Shown piece by piece: positions 8,837 to 16,672 of a stretch of DNA of 39,844 nt. The notes beneath the pieces were generated by a model. The model was not told the origin of the DNA. It made no database searches and was given only the letters and a program-made list of their open reading frames with translations. The DNA is from an uncultured Kiritimatiellota bacterium (GTDB lineage Bacteria > Verrucomicrobiota > Kiritimatiellia > RFP12 > UBA1067): contig CAKTZI010000037.1 in NCBI GenBank assembly GCA_934635385.1, positions 1-39,844 on the forward strand, written 5' to 3'. Every line of letters begins with the position of its first letter. The first letter of the stretch is position 1. Position numbers and translations under genes: made by a program.

Positions 8837-8913
8837 TTCACAACTCACAACCTCACACCCCTCACCTCTCACCCCTCACATCTCACCCCTCACATCTCAC
8901 CTCTCACATCTCA
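8837..8913 (+). repeat. Eleven heptamers CCCCTCA / CATCTCA / CCTCTCA
   Basis: Eleven consecutive 7-bp units ending TCA or ACA, with CCCCTCA, CATCTCA and CCTCTCA alternating. The tract ends 12 nt before ATG 8926 and takes the place of a Shine-Dalgarno sequence. Confidence 0.85.
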
Positions 8914-8925
8914 ACACAACAACCC

Positions 8926-10665
8926 ATGAACACCGCATTCAAGCTCACTGATCCGTTCGGCACCGCGCCGAAGACCGCCCCGTTCACGCAGTCCGTCTCG
9001 ACGGGCGTGCCGTGGCACAATCTGCCGATCACCCGCGAATACACGCTCGGACAGCTCCTCGACCAGACCATCGCGCGCTGCGGCGAGAACGACGCCGTCG
9101 TCTATGCCGACCGCAACTACCGGCTGACCTGGTACCAGTTCGGCGAAGAGGTCGATCTCGTCGCGAAGGGCCTGATGGCGCTCGGCGTGAAGCGCGGCGA
9201 GAAGGTGGCCCTCTGGGCGACGAACGTGCCGCACTGGGTCGTCCTCATGTTCGCGACGGCGAAGATCGGCGCGATCCTGCTGCCGCTGAACACGAACTAC
9301 AAGTCGCACGAGATGGACTTTGCGCTGCAGCAGTCCGAGACGGAGAACCTGTTCGTGATCAACGGCTTCCGCGACTGCGACTACGTGCAGGTCATCAACG
9401 ACCTCGTGCCGGAGCTGAAGGAGTGTCCGCGCGGTGCGCTGAAGAGCGCGAAGTACCCGCACCTGAAGCGCGTGTTCTTCCTCGGCGGCGAGAAGCACCG
9501 CGGCATGTACTCGCTCAACGAGGTGAAGTCCCTCGCGTGCGAGGTCACGCAGGAGGAGTACCTCGCGCGGCAGGCGACGGTGGACGTGAACGACGTCGTG
9601 AACATGCAGTACACGTCGGGCACGACGGGCTTCCCGAAGGGCGTGCAGCTCACGCACCGCAACATCGGCAACGACGGCTTCTGGATCGGCGCGTGCCAGA
9701 ACCTCACGTGCCGCGACCGCGTGTGCATCCCCGTGCCGCTCTTCCACTGCTTCGGGTGCGTCCTGGGCGTGATGAGCTGCGTCAACCACGGCGCGACGAT
9801 GGTCTTTCTGGAGAAGTTCGACCCCGTGCAGGTGATGGACTCGATCGAGCGCGAGAAGTGCACGGCGACGTATGGCGTGCCGACGATGTACATCGCGATG
9901 CTCGACCACCCGCTCTTCAACCGGTTCGACTTCCGCTCGCTGCGGACGGGCATCATGTCCGGCTCGGCGTGCCCGACGCACCGCATGCAGCAGGCGAACG
10001 ACAAGATGTTCATGCGCGAGATCACGAACCCGTATGGGCTTACCGAGTCCGGCCCGGTGATGACGATGACGCGCTACTTCGAGACGTCCATCGTGCGCAA
10101 GTGCCAGACGATCGGCCAGGCGCTGCCGGGCGTCGAGGTCGCGATCATCGACCCCGAGTCGGGCGAGATCGCGCCGATCGGGCAGGACGGCGAGATCTGC
10201 TGCCGCGGCTTCAACACGATGAAGGGCTACTACAAGATGCCCGAGCAGACGGCGAAGTGCATTGACGCGAACGGGTGGCTGCACTCCGGCGACATCGGCA
10301 AGATGGACGCGGACGGCTACTACTACATCACGGGGCGCCTGAAGGACCTCATCATCCGGGGCGGCGAGAACATCTCGCCGAAGGAGGTCGAGGATTTCCT
10401 CGGCACGATGCCGGGCGTGAAGGACGTCGCGGTCGTCGGGTGCCCGTCGAAGAAGTACGGCGAGCAGCCGGCGGCGTTCATCATCCCGTCGACCGGCGTG
10501 ACGCTGACCGAGGCGGACGTCGCGGCGTTCTGCAAGGACAAGATCAGCTGGTTCAAGATCCCGAAGTACGTCCACTTCCTCGACGTCTTCCCGATGACGG
10601 CGAGCCAGAAGATCCAGAAGTACAAGCTGCGCGAGATGGCCCACGAGCTGTGGCCGGAGGCGTAA
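8926..10665 (+). CDS. AMP-dependent acyl-CoA synthetase/ligase
   Basis: A 579-residue ANL-superfamily enzyme that should activate a carboxylic (probably fatty) acid to an acyl-AMP and then acyl-CoA. Core motifs in order: YTSGTTGFPKG (229-239, phosphate loop), PLFHCFG, YGLTESGPV (adenine/Thr-Glu motif), LHSGDIGKMDADGYYYITGR (hinge with ribose-binding Asp), DLIIRGGENISPKEVE, and SQKIQKYKLRE with the catalytic Lys near the C-terminus. Length fits medium/long-chain acyl-CoA ligases. Cytoplasmic, no signal. The ATG has no Shine-Dalgarno: the upstream 80 bp are heptamer repeats. A helix-turn-helix/cupin regulator follows 89 bp later, a pairing that I believe recurs in gut bacteria. Acyl chain specificity is not deducible from motifs. 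Confidence 0.9.
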   Translation: MNTAFKLTDPFGTAPKTAPFTQSVSTGVPWHNLPITREYTLGQLLDQTIARCGENDAVVYADRNYRLTWYQFGEEVDLVAKGLMALGVKRGEKVALWATNVPHWVVLMFATAKIGAILLPLNTNYKSHEMDFALQQSETENLFVINGFRDCDYVQVINDLVPELKECPRGALKSAKYPHLKRVFFLGGEKHRGMYSLNEVKSLACEVTQEEYLARQATVDVNDVVNMQYTSGTTGFPKGVQLTHRNIGNDGFWIGACQNLTCRDRVCIPVPLFHCFGCVLGVMSCVNHGATMVFLEKFDPVQVMDSIEREKCTATYGVPTMYIAMLDHPLFNRFDFRSLRTGIMSGSACPTHRMQQANDKMFMREITNPYGLTESGPVMTMTRYFETSIVRKCQTIGQALPGVEVAIIDPESGEIAPIGQDGEICCRGFNTMKGYYKMPEQTAKCIDANGWLHSGDIGKMDADGYYYITGRLKDLIIRGGENISPKEVEDFLGTMPGVKDVAVVGCPSKKYGEQPAAFIIPSTGVTLTEADVAAFCKDKISWFKIPKYVHFLDVFPMTASQKIQKYKLREMAHELWPEA

Positions 10666-10695
10666 AATGACGCGGACAGGATGGCGAGATCGTCA

Positions 10696-10731
10696 GTCTT
10701 ATGCGTCTTCTGCGTCCTGTTCGTCCTGAAA
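10696..10731 (+). repeat. Nonamer tract GTCYTNTGC
   Basis: Four 9-bp units GTCTTATGC, GTCTTCTGC, GTCCTGTTC, GTCCTGAAA lie between the acyl-CoA ligase and the regulator. A normal AAAGGAA ribosome site follows before ATG 10755. Confidence 0.7.
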
Positions 10732-10754
10732 ATCTCAAAGAAAGGAATTCGACA

Positions 10755-11324
10755 ATGAGCAACGATTCGACCAACACGGTGGGGGCGCGGATTCGCGCGT
10801 ATCGCGAGAAGCTGGACATGGGCGTAGGCGACCTCGCGCAGCGGAGCGGCGTCGACGAGGCGACGGTCAACGCGATCGAGAAGGGCGAGGTGCTGCCCGC
10901 GCTCGGCGTCCTGACGAAGATCTCCCGCGCGCTCGGACAGCGGCTCGGCACGTTCATGGACGACCAGTTCAAGCCCGACCCGATCATCACGCGCGCGGAG
11001 GACATCGCGGCGGAGAAGGTCGCGCAGGAGGGCGTGAACGCGCTCGGCTACTCGTCGCACTCGCTCGCGCGCGGCAAGACCGACCGCCACATGGATCCGT
11101 TCCGCATCGAGTTCGCGGCGAATGGCGAAAACGGCTACTCGTCCCACGAGGGCGAGGAGCTGATCATCTGCCTTGCGGGCGAGGTCGAGCTGACCTACGG
11201 GCCGGACAAGACCGTCCTGAAGCCGGGCGACACGGCCTACTACAATTCCGTCGTCCGGCACGGCCTGCGCGCGCTGAACGGCCAGCCGGCGTCCATCTAC
11301 GGCATCGTCTTCATGCCGTTCTGA
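10755..11324 (+). CDS. XRE-type transcriptional regulator with C-terminal cupin
   Basis: A 189-residue regulator. Residues about 10-65 form a Cro/C1-type helix-turn-helix (GARIRAYREKLDMGVGDLAQRSGVDEATVNAIEKGE...PALGVLTKISRALG). Residues about 110-185 form a cupin barrel (SSHEGEELIICLAGEVELTYG, then LKPGDTAYYNSVVRHGLRALNG). In this architecture the cupin senses a small ligand and alters DNA binding. ATG 10755 is chosen because it follows an AAAGGAATTCGACA ribosome site and opens the HTH domain directly. The position just after the acyl-CoA ligase suggests that it controls that gene or responds to its substrate; this is inference. No palindromic operator stands out in the short repeat-filled gap. 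Confidence 0.85.
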   Translation: MSNDSTNTVGARIRAYREKLDMGVGDLAQRSGVDEATVNAIEKGEVLPALGVLTKISRALGQRLGTFMDDQFKPDPIITRAEDIAAEKVAQEGVNALGYSSHSLARGKTDRHMDPFRIEFAANGENGYSSHEGEELIICLAGEVELTYGPDKTVLKPGDTAYYNSVVRHGLRALNGQPASIYGIVFMPF

Positions 11325-11325
11325 G

Positions 11326-11340
11326 CCTTTTTGGTATAAT
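11326..11340 (+). promoter_or_regulatory. Extended -10 promoter for purL
   Basis: CCTTTTTGGTATAAT with TATAAT at 11335-11340, starting 2 bp after the previous stop. No convincing -35. A leader of about 27 nt carries the ACAGGAGAG ribosome site before ATG 11374. Confidence 0.75.
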
Positions 11341-11373
11341 ATCGCCTCACCCTTTTCACAGGAGAGAAAACAA

Positions 11374-14300
11374 ATGGTTCTGCTGCTTGGTTCCGATGCC
11401 TATTCGCCGTTCCGACTCGACGCCCTCAAGGCGGCGATCGCCAAAGCCGACCCGACGCTCGGGCCGCTCGCGATCGACGCGAAGTGGGTCTATGCGCTGG
11501 AGCTCGCCGACGCGCCGGTCGATTCGCGCGAGCTCGCCCGCGCGGCGGAGCTGCTGAACGCCGAGGGCAGCTGCGACGGGGCCGACTTCTACGTGACGCC
11601 GCGCAAGGGCACGATCTCGCCCTGGAGTTCGAAGGCGACGGACATCTTCCGCAACTGCGGGCTGAAGTCGATTTTGCGCGTCGAAAGGGGCGTGCGGTTC
11701 CTAGTGAGCGACGCGAGAGGCGCGAGGGGCGCGAGTGACTTGAGTCCGAGAGACGCGAGTGACGCGAGAGACGTGAGGCCGGGGGCGGTTGCGCTTTCGC
11801 CGAACGCCCTCGCCGCGCTCTATGACAAGATGACCGAGGGCGTGTATGACGACCTCTCCGACCTCTTTGACGTCGCCGAGCCGAAGCCGGGGCGCACCTA
11901 CGACGTCCTGAAGAAGGGCGTCGAGGCGATCCGCGAGGCGAACGCGGAAATCGGCCTCGCGATCTCCGAGCCGGAGATGAAGTATCTCGCGGCGAGCTTC
12001 AAGAAGGCGAAGCGCAACCCGACGGACACCGAACTCGTCATGTTCGGCCAGGTGAACTCCGAACACTGCCGCCACAAGATCTTCGGCGCCGAGTTCGTCA
12101 TCGACGGCAAGAGGCAGGCGAAGAGCCTCTTCGAGATGATCAAGAACACGCACCAGAAGCGTCCGCAGGACACGCTTTCGGCCTACAAGGACAACTCGGC
12201 CGTCGTCGCGGGCTTCAAGACGGACGTCTTCGCGATCGACCCCGCGACGAACGCCTATTCCTTCAAGAGGGATCAGCTCGACCAGCTCATGAAGGTCGAG
12301 ACGCACAACCACCCGACGGCGATCTCGCCGTTCCCGGGCGCGGCGACGGGCGTCGGCGGCGAGATCCGCGACGAGGCGGCGACGGGCACGGGCTCGCGGA
12401 CGGTTGCGGGCATCTGCGGCTTCATGGTGTCGAACCTGCGCATTCCGGGCTTCCCCCAGCCGTGGGAGCGCGTCTACGCCGACTTCCCGACGCGCCTCGC
12501 GACGCCGCTGCAGATCATGACGGACGGCCCGCTCGGCGGCGCGGCGTTCGGCAACGAGTTCGGGCGGCCCCAGCTCTGCGGCTTCTTCCGCACCTACGAG
12601 GGCGAGGTCGCGGGCGAGCTCAGGGGCTACCACAAGCCGATCATGCTCGCGGGAGGCATGGGCGTCATCCGCCGCAGCCAGGTGCAGAAGAGGGACGTCA
12701 CGGTCGGCGCGCTGATCGTGCAGATCGGCGGGCCGGCGATGCGCATCGGCCTCGGCGGCGGCGCGGCGAGCTCGATGATGACGGGCACGAACTCCGAAGC
12801 CCTCGACTTCAACTCGGTCCAGCGCGGCAACGCCGAAATGCAGCGCCGCTGCCAGGGCGTCATCGACGCCTGCTCGTCGCTCGGCAAGGCGAACCCGATC
12901 CTCTCCGTCCACGACATCGGCGCGGGCGGCCTTTCCAACGGCTGCCCCGAACTCGTCGAGGCGACGGGCGGGAAGTTCGAGCTGCGCGAGGTGCACAACG
13001 AGGAGCGCTCGATGAGCCCGATGGAGATCTGGTGCTGCGAGGCGCAGGAGCGGTACGTCCTCGCGCTCCGGCCGGAGGCGAAGGCGTTCTTCGAGGGGCT
13101 GTGCGCGCGCGAGCGTTGCCCGGTCGCGTTCATCGGCGTCGCGACGGGCGACGGCCAGCTCGTCCTCCACGACAGCCACTTCGGCGACAACCCGATCGAC
13201 ATGGACATCAAGGTGCTTCTGGGCAAGCCGCCGCGCATGGTGCGCAAGGTGACGCGCACGAAGCAGAAGCGCCTCGCGGCGAACTTCGAGGGCGTGACGC
13301 CGATCGACGCCCTGACGCGCGTCCTGCACCTGCCGGCCGTCGCGGACAAGACGTTCCTCGTCACGATCACCGACCGCACCGTCACGGGGCGCGTCGCGCG
13401 CGACCAGATGGTCGGCAAGTTCCAGCTGCCGGCGGCGGACTGCGCCGTGACGACGATGGGCTACACGACGTTCAACGGCCAGGCGATGGCGACGGGCGAG
13501 CGTACGCCGGTCGCGCTCCTCGACGGCCCGGCGTCCGGCCGGCTCGCGGTCGCGGAGGCGATCACGAACCTCGCGGCGGCGGACGTCGGCGACATTTCGC
13601 AGATCCGCCTCTCGGCGAACTGGATGGCCCCGTGCGGCGAGCCGGGCGAGGACGCGATCCTTTACGACACCGTGCAGGAGGTGGGGCTGAAGTTCTGCCC
13701 GAAGCTCGGCGTCTCGATTCCCGTCGGCAAGGACAGCTGCTCGATGCACACGGTCTGGCAGGACCGGAAGGGCGAGGAGAGGAAGCAGGTCGCGCCGCTC
13801 TCGCTCGTCGTCTCGTCGTTCGCGCCGGTGAAGGACGTACGCCTCACGCTCACGCCCGACCTGAAGGCCGATCCGCGCGGCGAGGGCTCCGTGCTCGTCT
13901 ACGTGAACCTCGGCCAGGTGGGCGAGGCCCCGCTCGGCGCGACGGCGCTTGCGCAGGTCTACGGGCAGCTCGGCGACACGTACGCGGACGCGGACGCCGC
14001 GCTCCTGAAGCGCTTCTTCAACGCGATGCAGACGATCGTGCGCGACAAGCTCGCGCTCGCCTACCATGACCGGTCGGACGGCGGCCTCGCCGTCACGCTC
14101 GCGGAAATGGCGATCACGGGCGGACGCGGCCTCGTCGCGAAGCTCCCCGACGGCGATGCGCTGGAGCAGCTCTTCAACGAGCAGCCGGGCGCCGTCCTGC
14201 AGGTGCGCGAAAAGTACCTCAACCGGGTGCTGGCGGTCTTCCGCGCCGCGCGCGTCCCCGCCGAGGCCATCGGCGCGGCGCTCGCGACGAGCCGCACGTT

Positions 14301-15300
14301 CGAGCTCTTCGTCGGCGCGCGGCAGGCGATCAAGACGGACATCACGTACCTGCGCCGCTGCTGGTCGGAGACGACGTACCGCATGCAGGCCCTGCGCGAC
14401 AACCCGGTCTCGGCGCGCGAGGAATACGACAACGCGCTCGACGACCTCAACCCCGGCCTGAGCTTCAGGCTGACGTTCGACCCGGAGGAAAGCCCGAATG
14501 GACGGGACGTCTGTCCGTCCCGAACCCTGAACCAAGGAGCGGCGCCGAAACTGGCCGTCCTGCGCGAGCAGGGCGTCAACGGGCACATCGAGATGGCGGC
14601 GGCGTTCGCGCTTGCGGGCTTCGACTGTCAGGACGTCCACATGTCCGACCTCATCGCGGGGCGCGTCGACCTCCGGGACTTCCGGGGGCTTGTCGCGTGC
14701 GGCGGCTTCAGCTACGGCGACGTGCTGGGCGCGGGCGCGGGCTGGGCGCGCTCGATCCTCTACAACGACCGCCTGCGCGAGATGTTCGAGGCGTTCTTCC
14801 GCCGTCCCGACACGTTCTCGCTCGGCGTCTGCAACGGCTGCCAGATGCTCTCGCAGCTGAAGGGCATCATCCCCGGCGCGGAGAAGTGGCCGAAGTTCGT
14901 GAAGAACATCTCCGAGCAGTTCGAGGCACGCTACGCGACGGTCGAGATCGAGGAGTCCCCGTCGATCTTCTTCCGGGGCATGGCGGGTTCGCGCCTGCCG
15001 ATCGCCGTCGCGCACGGCGAGGGCCGCGTCTGGACGGACGGCTTCGCGCCGTCGATCTGCGCCGCGCACTACGTCGACAACTACGGGCACGCGACGACGC
15101 GCTACCCGTACAACCCGAACGGCTCCCTGGGCGGACAGACGGCGTTCACGACGGCGGACGGGCGCGCGACGATCATGATGCCGCACCCGGAACGCGGCTT
15201 CCGCGCCTGCCAGCTCAGCTACAACCCCGGCGTCTTCCGGCTGAACGGCCCGTGGATGCGCATGTTCCAGAACGCCTACGCCTTCGCGATGGGAGCCTAG
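11374..15300 (+). CDS. purL: Phosphoribosylformylglycinamidine synthase, fused PurL-PurQ form
   Basis: A 1308-residue FGAM synthase catalysing the fourth step of purine synthesis: FGAR, ATP and glutamine give FGAM. It follows the large single-chain (E. coli) type along its length: TISPWSSKATDI in the PurS-like N-domain, NSEHCRHKIF, MKVETHNHPTAISP, GGAAFGNEFGRP, HDIGAGGLSNG, and a second synthetase half with ARDQMVGKFQ and IPVGKDSCSMH. The C-terminal glutaminase has GGFSYGDVLGAGAGWA, nucleophile Cys in GVCNGCQM and the His/Glu of MPHPERGFR. Two insertions relative to the family are visible: a nonamer-coded segment at about residues 113-135, and NGRDVCPSRTLNQG before the glutaminase at about 1043-1056, which carries a palindrome. 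Both lie in a loop or linker. Transcribed from its own promoter. No purine riboswitch fits in the 27-nt leader. Confidence 0.95.
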   Translation: MVLLLGSDAYSPFRLDALKAAIAKADPTLGPLAIDAKWVYALELADAPVDSRELARAAELLNAEGSCDGADFYVTPRKGTISPWSSKATDIFRNCGLKSILRVERGVRFLVSDARGARGASDLSPRDASDARDVRPGAVALSPNALAALYDKMTEGVYDDLSDLFDVAEPKPGRTYDVLKKGVEAIREANAEIGLAISEPEMKYLAASFKKAKRNPTDTELVMFGQVNSEHCRHKIFGAEFVIDGKRQAKSLFEMIKNTHQKRPQDTLSAYKDNSAVVAGFKTDVFAIDPATNAYSFKRDQLDQLMKVETHNHPTAISPFPGAATGVGGEIRDEAATGTGSRTVAGICGFMVSNLRIPGFPQPWERVYADFPTRLATPLQIMTDGPLGGAAFGNEFGRPQLCGFFRTYEGEVAGELRGYHKPIMLAGGMGVIRRSQVQKRDVTVGALIVQIGGPAMRIGLGGGAASSMMTGTNSEALDFNSVQRGNAEMQRRCQGVIDACSSLGKANPILSVHDIGAGGLSNGCPELVEATGGKFELREVHNEERSMSPMEIWCCEAQERYVLALRPEAKAFFEGLCARERCPVAFIGVATGDGQLVLHDSHFGDNPIDMDIKVLLGKPPRMVRKVTRTKQKRLAANFEGVTPIDALTRVLHLPAVADKTFLVTITDRTVTGRVARDQMVGKFQLPAADCAVTTMGYTTFNGQAMATGERTPVALLDGPASGRLAVAEAITNLAAADVGDISQIRLSANWMAPCGEPGEDAILYDTVQEVGLKFCPKLGVSIPVGKDSCSMHTVWQDRKGEERKQVAPLSLVVSSFAPVKDVRLTLTPDLKADPRGEGSVLVYVNLGQVGEAPLGATALAQVYGQLGDTYADADAALLKRFFNAMQTIVRDKLALAYHDRSDGGLAVTLAEMAITGGRGLVAKLPDGDALEQLFNEQPGAVLQVREKYLNRVLAVFRAARVPAEAIGAALATSRTFELFVGARQAIKTDITYLRRCWSETTYRMQALRDNPVSAREEYDNALDDLNPGLSFRLTFDPEESPNGRDVCPSRTLNQGAAPKLAVLREQGVNGHIEMAAAFALAGFDCQDVHMSDLIAGRVDLRDFRGLVACGGFSYGDVLGAGAGWARSILYNDRLREMFEAFFRRPDTFSLGVCNGCQMLSQLKGIIPGAEKWPKFVKNISEQFEARYATVEIEESPSIFFRGMAGSRLPIAVAHGEGRVWTDGFAPSICAAHYVDNYGHATTRYPYNPNGSLGGQTAFTTADGRATIMMPHPERGFRACQLSYNPGVFRLNGPWMRMFQNAYAFAMGA
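11710..11778 (+). repeat. Nonamer tract GACGCGAGN inside purL
   Basis: Units GACGCGAGA, GGCGCGAGG, GGCGCGAGT, GACTTGAGT, a 6-bp partial, then GACGCGAGT, GACGCGAGA, GACGTGAGG. In frame; encodes an Asp/Ala/Arg-rich stretch (SDARGARGASDLSPRDASD) absent from E. coli PurL. Confidence 0.85.
14500..14521. repeat. Palindrome in the PurL-PurQ linker
   Basis: GGACGG (14500-14505) and CCGTCC (14515-14520) flank GACGTCTGT, giving a 6-bp stem with the same outer arms as the 4262-4289 element. It encodes GRDVCPS between the synthetase and glutaminase domains. Confidence 0.6.
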
Positions 15301-15305
15301 GCCGA

Positions 15306-15334
15306 TTGACGGAACGCCCGAATTACGATATAAT
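15306..15334 (+). promoter_or_regulatory. Promoter for the sugar permease/galactokinase run
   Basis: TTGACG (15306-15311), 17-bp spacer, TATAAT (15329-15334). It begins 6 bp after the purL stop. The leader is about 24 nt with an AAAAGGAA ribosome site before ATG 15365. Confidence 0.8.
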
Positions 15335-15364
15335 CCCACAACATAAACACTGAAAAGGAATACC

Positions 15365-16639
15365 ATGGAACAGTCCGAAAAGCAGGGCGGGAACGTTGCC
15401 GCCATCGTCACGATGTTCGCGCTCTTCTTCATGATCGCGTTCGTCACCAACTTCGCCGGGTCGATGGCGGTCGTCGCCAAGAACCAGTTCAATGCGTCGG
15501 CCACGGCCTCGCAGCTGGGCAGCGCGGCCAACTTCTTCGCCTATCTCTTCATGGGCATTCCGGGCGGCCTCATCCTCAAGCGCAAGGGCTACAAGTTCAC
15601 GGCGCTCCTCGCGGCGGCCGTCGGCTTCGCGGGCCTCGGCATCCAGCTCGCCTCCGGCTACGTGCCCGCGTCGGCGAACCCGTTCTACGTCTACATCGCC
15701 GGCGCGTTCGTCGCGGGCTTCTCGATGTGCCTCCTGAACCTCGTCGTCAATCCGCTCCTGAACACGCTCGGCGGCGGCGGCAACAAGGGCAACCAGCTCG
15801 TCCAGATGGGCTGCTCGATCAACTCGATCGGCGCGACGCTCGCGCCGATGATCCTCGGCTGGCTGATCGGCGGCGCGATGGACGAGGCGACGGTCTCGAA
15901 GGTCGCGCCGGCGATGCTCATCGCGATGGCGCTCTTCGCGGTCGCGTTCGTGATCGTCCTCGCCTCGAAGATCCCCGAGCCTCACATGGAGACGGCGGAG
16001 GAGAAGGCCGACCGCCTCGCCGGGCGGACGAGCGTGGTGAAGGATATCGTCGCGACGCTCAAGTTCCGCCACTTCACGCTGGGCGCGCTCGCGATCTTCT
16101 TCTACATCACGATCGAGTCCGGCATCCCGAACTTCGCGAACCTCTACATGAGCGAGATGGAGGGCGTCGGCCCGGTCATCGCCGGCAGCGTCGTCGCGTC
16201 CTACTGGTTCGCGATGATGATCGGCCGCATCGTCGGCGGCGCGATCGGCGGCAAGGTCAGCTCAAGGGCGATGATCACGTTCCTCTCCCTCCTCGGCATC
16301 GTCACGCTCCTCGCGATGATGTTCCTGCCGGTGAAGCTCGTCACGGTCTTCGGCAAGACGATTCCGCTCTCGATGTGCCTCGTCTTCGTCTGCGGCCTCG
16401 CGACGTCCGTCATGTGGGGCGGTCTCTTCAACCTCGCGGCGGAGGGCCTCGGCAAGTACGTGCCGATGGGGTCCGGCATCTTCATGGCCTGCGTCGTCGG
16501 CGGCGTCTGCCTGCCGCTGCAGGGCATGCTCGCGGGCAAGGTCGGCTACCTCGGCAGCTACTGGTTCACGATCGCGCTCTTCGCCTACATCTTCGTCTAC
16601 GCGAACTTCCTCTCGAAGCCGAAGGCGAAGCAGGCTTGA
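15365..16639 (+). CDS. MFS sugar permease (FucP/GluP-like)
   Basis: A 424-residue inner-membrane protein with about 12 hydrophobic segments, the two halves separated by a charged cytoplasmic loop near residues 205-225 (IPEPHMETAEEKADRLAG). The N-terminal NFFAYLFMGIPGGLILKRKGYK (end of helix 2 and the following loop), and NLVVNPLLNTLGGGGNKGNQL with GCSINSIGATLAPMI, match the fucose/glucose-galactose:H+ symporter branch of MFS, where an N..LN.LGG.. motif follows helix 4. The next gene, 33 bp downstream, is galactokinase, so galactose is the likely substrate; L-fucose or glucose is possible, and fucO sits 10 kb upstream. Own promoter immediately upstream. No signal peptide is expected. Confidence 0.85.
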   Translation: MEQSEKQGGNVAAIVTMFALFFMIAFVTNFAGSMAVVAKNQFNASATASQLGSAANFFAYLFMGIPGGLILKRKGYKFTALLAAAVGFAGLGIQLASGYVPASANPFYVYIAGAFVAGFSMCLLNLVVNPLLNTLGGGGNKGNQLVQMGCSINSIGATLAPMILGWLIGGAMDEATVSKVAPAMLIAMALFAVAFVIVLASKIPEPHMETAEEKADRLAGRTSVVKDIVATLKFRHFTLGALAIFFYITIESGIPNFANLYMSEMEGVGPVIAGSVVASYWFAMMIGRIVGGAIGGKVSSRAMITFLSLLGIVTLLAMMFLPVKLVTVFGKTIPLSMCLVFVCGLATSVMWGGLFNLAAEGLGKYVPMGSGIFMACVVGGVCLPLQGMLAGKVGYLGSYWFTIALFAYIFVYANFLSKPKAKQA

Positions 16640-16672
16640 AACTCAAATCTTAATCCAAGGGAGAATTCCGCT

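Noticed and set aside
11341..11373. Purine riboswitch ahead of purL
   Set aside because: The predicted leader is about 27 nt and is mostly ribosome site; there is no room for an aptamer.
11701..15531. Very long minus-strand open frame opposite purL (and similar long antisense frames, for example opposite 27643-30549 and 16643-18649)
   Set aside because: They are Arg/Ala/Val-rich shadows produced by GC-rich third positions of the + genes, lack motifs and ribosome sites, and cross gene boundaries.
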